Below, piece after piece: positions 1-6,988 of a stretch of DNA of 64,000 bases. Origin of the DNA: Cohnella baijiui (GTDB lineage Bacteria > Bacillota > Bacilli > Paenibacillales > Paenibacillaceae); contig NZ_JAJFOW010000024.1 in assembly GCF_020731285.1 (NCBI RefSeq), positions 1 through 64,000 on the forward strand, written 5' to 3'. Within the stretch, counting starts at the first letter, position 1. Each line of letters begins with the position of its first letter. The position numbers and the translations under genes were made by a program. Below the pieces are notes generated by a model, which was not told the DNA's origin, did no database searches, and worked only from the letters and a program-made list of their open reading frames with translations.

Positions 1-237
1 GACGGCTGGATTCGCAGGCGGCTGCGCATGTGCCTGTGGAAGCAATGGAAGCGAGAACGAACGCGAGTCCGCGAACTCAGGGCGCTGAAGATGCCGGATT
101 GGGCCTGCTTTGTCATGGCCAACTCCCGGCGCGGCCCGTGGGAAATGTCCCGCAACATAAACAGTGCCCTTCCGACCTCCTATTGGGAGGCGAAAGGGCT
201 GAAAAGTCTGCTTTCTCGTTATCTAGAGCTCTGTTAA
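1..237 (+). CDS. Group II intron reverse transcriptase/maturase, C-terminal end (5' part outside window)
   Basis: The open frame runs in from the left edge and ends at TAA 235-237. Its last 78 codons read WIRRRLRMCLWKQWKR, then LRALKMP and ARRGPW-type motifs, and end in SLLSRYLELC. This basic, W/R-rich pattern is typical of the C-terminal DNA-binding end of bacterial group II intron-encoded proteins, which act in splicing and retrohoming. A domain V/VI-like RNA structure follows within 10 nt of the stop, as expected for an intron ORF located in domain IV. Only the end is visible, so intactness of the reverse transcriptase cannot be judged. The identification is from motif recognition, not alignment. 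Confidence 0.8.
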   Translation, partial: DGWIRRRLRMCLWKQWKRERTRVRELRALKMPDWACFVMANSRRGPWEMSRNINSALPTSYWEAKGLKSLLSRYLELC

Positions 238-242
238 CCTTT

Positions 243-316
243 TGGAACCGCCGTATGCGGACCCGCATGTACGGTGGTGTGAGAAGACGGGGGTTAGTCG
301 CCCCCTCTTACTCGAT
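243..316 (+). ncRNA. Group II intron 3' end (domains V and VI)
   Basis: Right after the maturase stop, CCGCCGTATGCGG pairs with CGCATGTACGGTGG across a short ACC loop. This is the compact domain V hairpin that carries the catalytic triad region. A second hairpin follows (GGGGGTTAGTCG with CCCCCTC), ending in a TTACTCGAT-type 3' terminus with an unpaired A, as in domain VI. The predicted intron boundary is near 315-317. The downstream exon is not a recognisable gene. Confidence 0.75.
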
Positions 317-571
317 TACGAAAGAGGCTGTCTCATAAGGTTGTAATAGGGGCCCGAGAGTCAGCAGCGCGGTTTTCAATGCGGATGAATGGGCATCCAT
401 TGACGATCTTTCCATTCATGGCGGCTGCCTCTAACGCGTGGCAATCTGCGAGGCTGGTTTCGAACGAATCAGTTGGGTCTTCGTGAAAATTCGTCGGATT
501 TTGGCCGATGGTTCGCCACTGGTGTATGCCAATTGGCCTTGTTTGCGCTCGGTTCGGGTCGCTCTGTAAAA

Positions 572-754
572 TAGTTGCATTCGTACATCTATTTAGGGTC
601 ATTTCGGGAGTGTGGAGCGGTTTACTTGTAAAAGTACATCTAATTTAGCGTAAATCCGTCTTATTGGCGGAAAATGGATTAATTAGTTGTACGATTGCAA
701 CTAAATGACCATGAAGAAGGAAATATAGCAAAAATAGATGTACATTTGCATCTA
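572..754. repeat. Cassette A: four 20-bp palindromes spaced 51/61/51 bp
   Basis: Four copies of an 8-4-8 interrupted palindrome of the form TAGWTGYA-N4-TRCANCTA begin at 572, 623, 684 and 735. Examples are TAGTTGCATTCGTACATCTA (572) and TAGATGTACATTTGCATCTA (735). Start-to-start distances are exactly 51, 61 and 51 bp. The DNA between the copies is not conserved. A matching cassette lies at 63493-63675. Confidence 0.9.
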
Positions 755-792
755 AATCATTTGAACGCCATGATGATCGCCTGAAGTTCAAA

Positions 793-1016
793 ATGTATTC
801 GATGATTAGCATACAATAGGCCCCACAGGGCGATAGATGATCGAATGTATTCGATTTTTAGCACACAATGCGCATCTCAGGGGGCTAGATGACGAAATGT
901 AATCGATTTTTAGAATACAATAGTCCCTCCAGGTTGATAGATGACGAATGTATTCGATTTTAGCACACCATACGCACCTCAGGGACGATATGACTTCGAT
1001 TTACCGTATACAATCG
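793..1016. repeat. Tandem 51-52 bp repeat, four copies plus a partial copy
   Basis: A unit containing ATGTATTCGATTTTTAG, CACACAAT, CTCAGGG and GATAGATGA recurs, with ATGTA/ATGTATTC starting near 793, 845, 897 and 948 and a degraded fifth copy after 995. Each unit has a small palindrome centred on TGTA (ATCGAA-TGTA-TTCGAT in copy 2). These centres lie at 795.5, 847.5, 899.5 and 950.5, and the first is exactly 51 bp from the last palindrome of the preceding cassette. Confidence 0.85.
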
Positions 1017-1065
1017 CAATCAGCTAAAAGAAGATAAGAAGTCTGAACAACTCAGGTTGAAAGAA

Positions 1066-1240
1066 CTGTTCGACCCGTTTTACGGGTGAGTCGGTGGTCG
1101 TATAATCAAGTCCCTTTTCAGGGGCTAGCCCGAGGCAATACGCGGTTGGCAATTCTTTAAGTAGCGTCTTAGAGGCGCTTGCTTGCAACGTGCCCTTATT
1201 GGGCTGATGGAAGCCACCGGCTAAGCCGGTGGTTATGACT
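1066..1240 (+). mobile_element. Possible IS200/IS605-type right-end relic (orphan omega-RNA-like segment)
   Basis: The segment shows a hairpin ACCCGTTTTACGGGT at 1072-1086 and ends in a perfect 9-bp stem, CCACCGGCT and AGCCGGTGG (1214-1232), followed by TTATGACT. Subterminal hairpins of the form GAAGCCNCCGGC...GCCGGNGG are typical of right ends of IS200/IS605 elements, where the TnpB guide RNA also maps. No tnpA or tnpB frame is present, so this would be a non-autonomous derivative or relic. The assignment rests on resemblance only. Confidence 0.35.
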
Positions 1241-1387
1241 GTCCGATCAAGCGGAGTCCATTCTTTACAAAATAGATGAATGCGCTTATATTATGAATAA
1301 ATAATAAGTATGTTTTATTATTAATATAATTATTAACAAATGGTTGCAGCCGTAGTACCAGGCCAACACCAAAAGGAGCGCATACCC

Positions 1388-2914
1388 ATGACCGCAACGT
1401 TCAAAGCCAGGATGATCGTCGACAAAGCCTTCCGAATTGCCGAGGTGGACAACCGCATCTACGGCTCGTTTATCGAGCATTTGGGGCGCGCCGTATACGG
1501 CGGCATTTACGAGCCCGGCCACCAGACGGCCGACGCCGACGGCTTCCGTCAAGACGTCCGGCAACTCGTCCGAGACTTGAACGTGCCGATCATCCGCTAT
1601 CCCGGCGGCAATTTCGTTTCCAGCTACCATTGGGAAGACGGCGTCGGTCCCGTCGGCGAACGTCCCCGCAGGCTCGAGCTGGCGTGGCGGACGATCGAGA
1701 CGAACGAGGTCGGCTTGAACGAGTTCGCCGGGTGGGCGAAAGGAGCGGGCGCCGAGGTCATGATGGCCGTCAATCTGGGGACGCGCGGCATCGCCGAAGC
1801 CTGCCAGCTGCTCGAATACGCCAATCATCCGGGCGGCACGCATTGGAGCGACCTGCGGATCAAGCACGGCTTCGCGGAGCCCCATCGCTTCAAGACCTGG
1901 TGCCTGGGCAACGAGATGGACGGTCCGTGGCAGGTCGGGCACAAGACGGCGGAAGAATACGGCCGGCTGGCGGCCGAGACCGCCAGGGCGATGCGGCTCA
2001 TCGATCCGGACATCGAGCTCGTGGCCTGCGGCAGCTCGAACTCGTCCATGCCGACGTTCCCGCAATGGGAGGCGACGACGCTCGAGCATACGTACGACGC
2101 CGTTGACTACATCTCGCTGCATCAGTATTACGGCAACCGCGATCAGGATACCGCGAACTATTTGGCGCTTTCGCTCGACATGGACAGGTTCATCCGAACA
2201 GTGATCGCTACATGCGACTACGTCCAAGCGAAAAAACGCAGCAAAAAGCGCATCCAGCTCAGCTTCGACGAATGGAACGTCTGGTTCCACTCGAACGATG
2301 CGGACCGCCGGATCGAGCCGTGGTCGATCGCCCCGCCGCAGCTGGAGGACGTCTATACCTTCGAGGACGCGCTGCTCGTCGGCAGCATGCTGGTCAGCTT
2401 CCTCCGCCACGCCGACCGCGTGCGGATGGCCTGCCTCGCGCAGCTCGTCAACGTCATCGCGCCGATCATGACGGAAAACGGCGGCCGATCCTGGAAGCAA
2501 ACGATCTATTACCCGTATTTGCACGCTTCGCGCTACGGGCGCGGCGTGTCCCTGCAGCCGGTCGTGGATTCGCCCAAGTACGACGCCAAAGACTTCACGG
2601 ATGTCCCGTATTTGGACAGTGCGGTCGTCTATTGCGAAGAGGAGGAGGCGCTGACGATCTTTGCCGTCAATCGCCATCTGACCGAGGGGCTCTCGCTCGA
2701 ATGCGACTTGCGGAGCTTCGAAGACTTCGCCGTAATCGAGCATCTGACGCTGACGCACGACGACCTGAAGGCCGTCAATACGGCCGGAGAGGAACGGGTG
2801 AAGCCGCAGACGCTGACCGGCGCCGTTCTGGACGCCGGACGGCTGACGGCGCGCCTGCCGCAGGCTTCGTGGAACGTCCTGCGATTGGCGAAGCGGAGCG
2901 CCGAAGCCCGATAG
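1388..2914 (+). CDS. abfA: GH51 alpha-L-arabinofuranosidase
   Basis: The predicted protein has 508 residues, the usual size of bacterial intracellular GH51 enzymes, which remove terminal alpha-L-arabinofuranosyl groups from arabino- and arabinoxylo-oligosaccharides. The retaining glutamates can be placed: WCLGNEMDGPW puts the acid/base at Glu176, and LSFDEWNVW puts the nucleophile at Glu295. The N-terminal IYGSFIEHLGRAVYGGIYEPG motif is also characteristic. There is no signal peptide, so it is cytoplasmic and depends on an importer. The start at 1388 is preferred over an in-frame ATG at 1340 because AAAAGGAG lies just upstream. The gene is monocistronic, closed by a strong terminator shared with the convergent MFS gene. 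Confidence 0.95.
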   Translation: MTATFKARMIVDKAFRIAEVDNRIYGSFIEHLGRAVYGGIYEPGHQTADADGFRQDVRQLVRDLNVPIIRYPGGNFVSSYHWEDGVGPVGERPRRLELAWRTIETNEVGLNEFAGWAKGAGAEVMMAVNLGTRGIAEACQLLEYANHPGGTHWSDLRIKHGFAEPHRFKTWCLGNEMDGPWQVGHKTAEEYGRLAAETARAMRLIDPDIELVACGSSNSSMPTFPQWEATTLEHTYDAVDYISLHQYYGNRDQDTANYLALSLDMDRFIRTVIATCDYVQAKKRSKKRIQLSFDEWNVWFHSNDADRRIEPWSIAPPQLEDVYTFEDALLVGSMLVSFLRHADRVRMACLAQLVNVIAPIMTENGGRSWKQTIYYPYLHASRYGRGVSLQPVVDSPKYDAKDFTDVPYLDSAVVYCEEEEALTIFAVNRHLTEGLSLECDLRSFEDFAVIEHLTLTHDDLKAVNTAGEERVKPQTLTGAVLDAGRLTARLPQASWNVLRLAKRSAEAR

Positions 2915-2921
2915 TACCGAG

Positions 2922-2946
2922 AAAAGCGCCCTCTGAGGGCGCTTTT
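2922..2946. terminator. Bidirectional terminator between abfA and the MFS gene
   Basis: AAAAGCGCCCTC and GAGGGCGCTTTT form a perfect 12-bp stem around a 1-nt (effectively 3-nt) loop, with A and T tracts on both sides. It can serve the convergent genes on either strand. Confidence 0.9.
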
Positions 2947-2981
2947 GCCGCATGAGGGTCGGTCGAGGACGAATCTCTCAT

Positions 2982-4553
2982 TCAACCGGCGTCGGCAGCA
3001 GAACGTTTATCGCCGCGGCCGTCCGGGGCCTTCGCCGTCGCGCCGATCGGCCCTACATGCCGCAGCCTTGCCACTGTCAGGCAGAGCACGCTGAGAAAGA
3101 GCACGCCGCTGACGGTTGCAACAACATGCATGCCGCCGGCAAACGCCTCGCGGGCGGTCGCTAGGAGCGCATCCCCGGCCTCCCCGGGGAGCTTCTCCGC
3201 GGCGGCAGCGGCGCCGGCCAAGCTATCGCGGGAGACGCTGGCCGCCTCGGTCGGCAGGTCGGCGGGCAGGTCGCTCGCCATCCGGCTGCGATAAACGACA
3301 GTCCCGATGCTGCCAAGCACGGCGATGCCCGCCGCGAAGGCGAATTCTCCGCTGGTTTGCAGCAAGGCGGCGGCCGATCCCGCTTTTTCGGGCGGCGCCG
3401 AACCGATGACCAGTTCGTTGGATAGACTCGGCAGCGGCGCGGCTCCCAGGTTGAAGCAGATATACCCGATCAGGATCGTCGATAGGCCGGACTCGGTTCC
3501 TGCCTGCGTCAGCAGCACGCAGCCTGCTACCGAGACGAGGAGACCCGCCCCGATCAGCCGTGCCGGACGAATTCGGCGGGCGATGAGCGGCGAGAGCACC
3601 ATCCCGGCCATCGAGGCGATCGCGCCGGGGATCATGAGCAAGCCTGCCGCAAGGGGCGATAATCCATTGACGTATTGGAGATATTGCGCGACGAAGAGCA
3701 TGGTCGCTCCCGTAAGCGTAATTCCGAACATGCCGCCCAGCGCGGCCCCGAAGCCGGGAATCGAGAGCATGCGAAGATCGAGCAATGGGTTGGTCAGCCT
3801 TCGCTGGCGCGAGACGAACGCGGCGCCCAGCATGACGCCGACAGCGATCCCGAGCAAAGCCCTCAGATCCAGGCCGCGCTGGGCGATCTCCTTCAGACCT
3901 ACGATTAAGGGCAGGATGGCGCCGAGCGACAAGGCGACGCTGAGCGGGTCCGGCCTGCCGGATGCGGGGTGGCGGGATTCGGGCAGCAGAAGAGGTCCGG
4001 CGATCAAGAGCAGCGCCATGACGGGGACGCCGAGCAAAAAAATCGACCCCCAGCGGAATTCATTCAGCAAGACCCCGCCGACCACGGGACCGAGCACCAT
4101 GCCGCCCATGAAGCACATGAGCCAGACGCCGATCGCGAGCGACCGCTGTCGGGGCGCGGTAAACATATGGCCGATCAAAGCAAGCGACGAAGGGGCGACC
4201 GTTGCCCCGGCGACGCCCATCATCGCGCGCGCGAAGATCAGCATCTCGGCGGAACGGGCGAAGGCGGCCATCAGGGAGGCGGCGACGAAGACCGTTCCCC
4301 CGATCAACAGCAATCTGCGCCTGCCATATCGATCCCCGATCGTCCCCATCGTGATCAAGAACCCGGAGAGCATAAAGCCGTAAATATCGACGATCCACAA
4401 CTGCTGGACGCTGTTCGCGCCGAGGTCCTGCCCGATATGGGGCAGCGCGAGGATCATGACGGAGAGGTCGATGGAGACGAGCATGGCGGGCAAAGCCAAT
4501 ACCGCGAGCCCGATCCATTCCCGCACGCCCGCGCGCCGTTCGCGGCTCCTCAT
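2982..4553 (-). CDS. MFS drug/metabolite exporter, DHA2 (14-TM) type
   Basis: The 523-residue protein is strongly hydrophobic with about 14 membrane segments. It has the signature of the DHA2 drug:H+ antiporter family (EmrB/QacA/SmvA-like): PAMLVSIDLSVMILALPHIG in helix 1, LWIVDIYGFMLSGFLITMGTIGDRYGRRR covering the A-motif loop, and ARAMMGVAGA. Such proteins export cationic drugs or toxic metabolites; the substrate cannot be deduced. It is convergent with abfA. Its start codon overlaps the stop of a short upstream frame preceded by a very good ribosome binding site, suggesting translational coupling (see 4550-4630). It does not obviously belong to the surrounding sugar genes. Confidence 0.9.
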   Translation of the reverse strand: MRSRERRAGVREWIGLAVLALPAMLVSIDLSVMILALPHIGQDLGANSVQQLWIVDIYGFMLSGFLITMGTIGDRYGRRRLLLIGGTVFVAASLMAAFARSAEMLIFARAMMGVAGATVAPSSLALIGHMFTAPRQRSLAIGVWLMCFMGGMVLGPVVGGVLLNEFRWGSIFLLGVPVMALLLIAGPLLLPESRHPASGRPDPLSVALSLGAILPLIVGLKEIAQRGLDLRALLGIAVGVMLGAAFVSRQRRLTNPLLDLRMLSIPGFGAALGGMFGITLTGATMLFVAQYLQYVNGLSPLAAGLLMIPGAIASMAGMVLSPLIARRIRPARLIGAGLLVSVAGCVLLTQAGTESGLSTILIGYICFNLGAAPLPSLSNELVIGSAPPEKAGSAAALLQTSGEFAFAAGIAVLGSIGTVVYRSRMASDLPADLPTEAASVSRDSLAGAAAAAEKLPGEAGDALLATAREAFAGGMHVVATVSGVLFLSVLCLTVARLRHVGPIGATAKAPDGRGDKRSAADAG

Positions 4554-4630
4554 CGTGCACCCCGTCCGGTCGCGATTCGAGCGTCGCAGCGATTCGCGCG
4601 GATGGCTGGACGATCGCTTCGATTGTACAT
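4550..4630 (-). CDS. Putative 26-residue leader peptide upstream of the MFS exporter
   Basis: On the minus strand, AAGGAGG followed 8 nt later by ATG opens a 26-codon frame starting MYNRSDRPAIRANRC and ending in TGA that overlaps the exporter's ATG (ATGA). The exporter itself has only a weak GGGG upstream. The strong signal on the short frame and the exact stop/start overlap argue for a translated leader with coupling. The peptide is Arg-rich (8 of 26 residues). Not recognised as a known family; this is inference from signals only. Confidence 0.4.
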   Translation of the reverse strand: MYNRSDRPAIRANRCDARIATGRGAR

Positions 4631-4837
4631 GTCCTCATCCTCCTTCGGTTCGGCAGGTTGTCTGCCGTTCTCCGTATCGTAAACCATGACGACGCGTAAG
4701 CCTCAAGGCCTTAGCCGTAAAAAGGGGAGCTTCCAAAAGGCCGGGAGGGGAACGGACAAGGAAGCTGAATTCGGATATCGTTGCGGATGCCGTTTGCGAG
4801 AATCCGGAGATGAATACGAAAACGAGGAGACGTGCAC

Positions 4838-5971
4838 ATGAACCTTGCAGAGCAAAGAGCGTATTGGCTGGATACGATGCTGAAGATCGGTACGCCCGTG
4901 TTGACCGCGCTGGCGGATCGGGAGTTGGCCAAGAGGCTGCCGTCGGATTGGAATCCCGGCCGCAGCCGATTCGCGCCGCTGGAGGCGTTCGCGAGGCTCG
5001 CGTGCGGCATGGCGCCATGGCTCGAGCTGGAAGGACTGGCGGGCGAAGAAGAGCGGCTTCGGGAACGATACGCCGGTATGATGTTGGGGGCGGTGGAGGC
5101 GGCGGTCGATCCCGACTCGCCCGACCGGATGGATTTCGCGACGGAAGGGCAGCCGCTCGTGGATGCGGCCTTTCTCGCGCATGCGCTGCTGCGGGCGCCC
5201 AGGCGGCTGGCCGGCGCTTTGAACGCCGGCGTGAAGATGAACTTGATCGCGGCGTTAAAGATGACGAGGCGCACGGTGCCGGGAACCAGCAATTGGCTCT
5301 GCTTCAGCGCGATGGTAGAGGCAACGCTGGGGCTGCTGGGGGATCCAGACTACGATCGGCTGCGCGTGGCGTACGCGATCCGGTCGTTCGAGGCGTGGTA
5401 CAAGGGCGACGGCGCCTACGGGGACGGGCCTGATTTCCATTGGGATTACTACAACAGCTTCGTCATCCACCCGATGCTGGTCGACCTGGTGCGGCAGTCC
5501 GACGACTACGCGGAGCTGCGGCCCGCCATTCTCCGGCGCGCCCGGCGGTATGCCGGCATATTGGAGCGGATGATATCGCCGGAAGGCGCATACCCGATCG
5601 TCGGGCGATCCGTCACGTACCGCTTTGGCGCGTTTCAGCTGCTTTCCCAAGCGGCGCTCCAGCATTTCCTGCCGTCGGAGCTTCAGCCCGCGCAGGTGCG
5701 CTGCGCCTTGACGGCGGTCATCCGGCGCGTCATGCAGGCGCCGGGTAATTTCGACGAGGACGGCTGGCTGCGTCCCGGTGTGTATGGTTGGCAGCCCGGA
5801 CTCGCGGAACCGTACATCAATACCGGCAGCCTGTATCTGTGCGCCGCGGTCTTCCTGCCGCTCGGCCTGCCGCCGGAGGACCCGTTCTGGTCGGCCCCCG
5901 ACGCGCCTTGGACGGCGAAGATCATCGCTTCCGGCGGCGATTTGGCCGCCGATCATGCCCTGCAAGAGTAG
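4838..5971 (+). CDS. DUF2264 family protein
   Basis: The 377-residue protein matches the DUF2264 pattern from memory: an N-terminal segment with APLEAFARLACGMAPWLELE, a central SNWLCFSAMVEATLGLLG, then GDGAYGDGPDFHWDYYNSFVIHPML and PEGAYPIVGRSVTYRFGAFQLLSQAA. The family has an alpha/alpha toroid-like composition resembling polysaccharide lyases and unsaturated glucuronyl hydrolases, and is often found in carbohydrate loci of Paenibacillus; its reaction is not established. ATG 4838 is chosen over GTG 4832 because GAGGAG lies 9 nt upstream. It has no signal peptide. It runs convergent to the AraC gene with a 16-nt gap and no clear terminator. Confidence 0.8.
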   Translation: MNLAEQRAYWLDTMLKIGTPVLTALADRELAKRLPSDWNPGRSRFAPLEAFARLACGMAPWLELEGLAGEEERLRERYAGMMLGAVEAAVDPDSPDRMDFATEGQPLVDAAFLAHALLRAPRRLAGALNAGVKMNLIAALKMTRRTVPGTSNWLCFSAMVEATLGLLGDPDYDRLRVAYAIRSFEAWYKGDGAYGDGPDFHWDYYNSFVIHPMLVDLVRQSDDYAELRPAILRRARRYAGILERMISPEGAYPIVGRSVTYRFGAFQLLSQAALQHFLPSELQPAQVRCALTAVIRRVMQAPGNFDEDGWLRPGVYGWQPGLAEPYINTGSLYLCAAVFLPLGLPPEDPFWSAPDAPWTAKIIASGGDLAADHALQE

Positions 5972-5987
5972 TAACGCGCGTCGATTC

Positions 5988-6857
5988 TTACTCCGCGTAC
6001 TGCTGCCGGAACGCGCGCGGGGACATGCCGTTTTTGGCGGTAAAGCAGCTGGTGAAATAGGGGATGTGCTCGAAGCCGACGGCTCTCGCGATCTCCGCCA
6101 CGGGCCGCTCCGTCTTCAGCAGCAGCAGCTTGGCTTGCATCAGCCGGTAATGGATCAAATACGCGTTCGGCGTCATGCCGTACACCTGCTTCATGCAGCG
6201 GGTGATGTAGTTGTAGTGGTAGCTCAGCGCCTCGGACAGCGCCTGGCCCGTGACTTCCGAGCGGTAACGATTGCGGATGTAGGCCTCCGCTTGCTCCGCT
6301 ACGGCAACCGTCGGCGCCGCGTATTCCTCGGAGCGCTGCAGATCCATCATGCGCAGCAGCTCGAGGAACGAGGCCTGCTGCGCCCAAAAGGCGCTCGACT
6401 GCCGCTCGCCCGACGCTTGCAGCATCTGCTCCAACAGCCGGTACGCCGCCGCCGGGTCGGGCATCTGCCAGCGCTTGGCGATCCGCAGCGCGTATGCAGG
6501 CGCCGGATAACCCGCGCGGCGATCGACGGCCGGATCGGCCGAGGCCTCCGCATGTTCGCCGTTCGCGAACTCGCCTTGGAAGTGAATCCAGTAAAAGCGG
6601 GTATCCTCCTCGCACGGCTTCGCGGAATAGTGGTACAAGTCCGGGCGGAGCAGCAGCGTCTGTCCGGGAGTCAGCGTCCATGTTCGATCTTCTTCCCCGA
6701 GGTGGAGGCGTCCCGACGCAACCAGGATCAGATCGAACACGCCGAGCTGGCGCCGGTTCGGATGCTGGTCTCCCGGGACGTAGCGGGTCTCTCCGCATTC
6801 GAGGAAATAGGGGGCGGGGGGCGTGGCGAAGACGAGGACATCCGATGTCGGATTCAA
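5988..6857 (-). CDS. AraC-family transcriptional regulator
   Basis: A 289-residue regulator. The N-terminal half is a cupin-like sensing domain (LGVFDLILVASGRLHLG, then LTPGQTLLLRPDLYHYS). The C-terminal ~100 residues carry two helix-turn-helix motifs (YNYITRCMKQVYGMTPNAYLIHYR and VAEIARAVGFEHIPYFTSCF, ending in SPRAFRQQYAE). GGGAGG lies upstream of the ATG. It is divergent from the GH127 gene with a ~130-bp shared promoter region, so it probably activates that gene in response to a sugar; this is inference from position. Confidence 0.92.
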   Translation of the reverse strand: MNPTSDVLVFATPPAPYFLECGETRYVPGDQHPNRRQLGVFDLILVASGRLHLGEEDRTWTLTPGQTLLLRPDLYHYSAKPCEEDTRFYWIHFQGEFANGEHAEASADPAVDRRAGYPAPAYALRIAKRWQMPDPAAAYRLLEQMLQASGERQSSAFWAQQASFLELLRMMDLQRSEEYAAPTVAVAEQAEAYIRNRYRSEVTGQALSEALSYHYNYITRCMKQVYGMTPNAYLIHYRLMQAKLLLLKTERPVAEIARAVGFEHIPYFTSCFTAKNGMSPRAFRQQYAE

Positions 6858-6988
6858 GGGGATAGCCTCCCATTCAGTGTAATATAGCGTAAGTTTTAGG
6901 TTGTTATCGTTGATTTTATCCTAGCGGAGTCCCGCTTACAATAAGGGTGTGAAGATGAAATAAGGAAAATCGAAGGAGGAAGATGGAC

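Larger units (their letters stand above)
238..1387. other. Gene-poor region between intron and abfA
   Basis: No convincing gene is seen here. Just after the intron, 324-340 reads GAGGCTGTCTCATAAGG, resembling the terminal inverted repeats of some Firmicute insertion sequences, but no transposase follows. A minus-strand frame (333-602) has weak resemblance (SFET and PIT segments) to one at 25109-25375; both could be decayed copies of one small gene. The rest holds palindrome arrays (572-1016), a possible IS605-type relic (1066-1240), and an AT-rich stretch at 1286-1345 that probably carries the abfA promoter and a half-site-like AATAAGTATG. Confidence 0.5.

Noticed and set aside
324..340. Insertion sequence end (GAGGCTGTCTCATAAGG)
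   Set aside because: Resembles an IS terminal repeat, but no second end and no transposase are seen in the window, so no element is annotated.
1286..2953. Minus-strand open frame of about 555 codons opposite abfA
   Set aside because: Antisense shadow of a clear GH51 gene, with no domain and no ribosome binding site.
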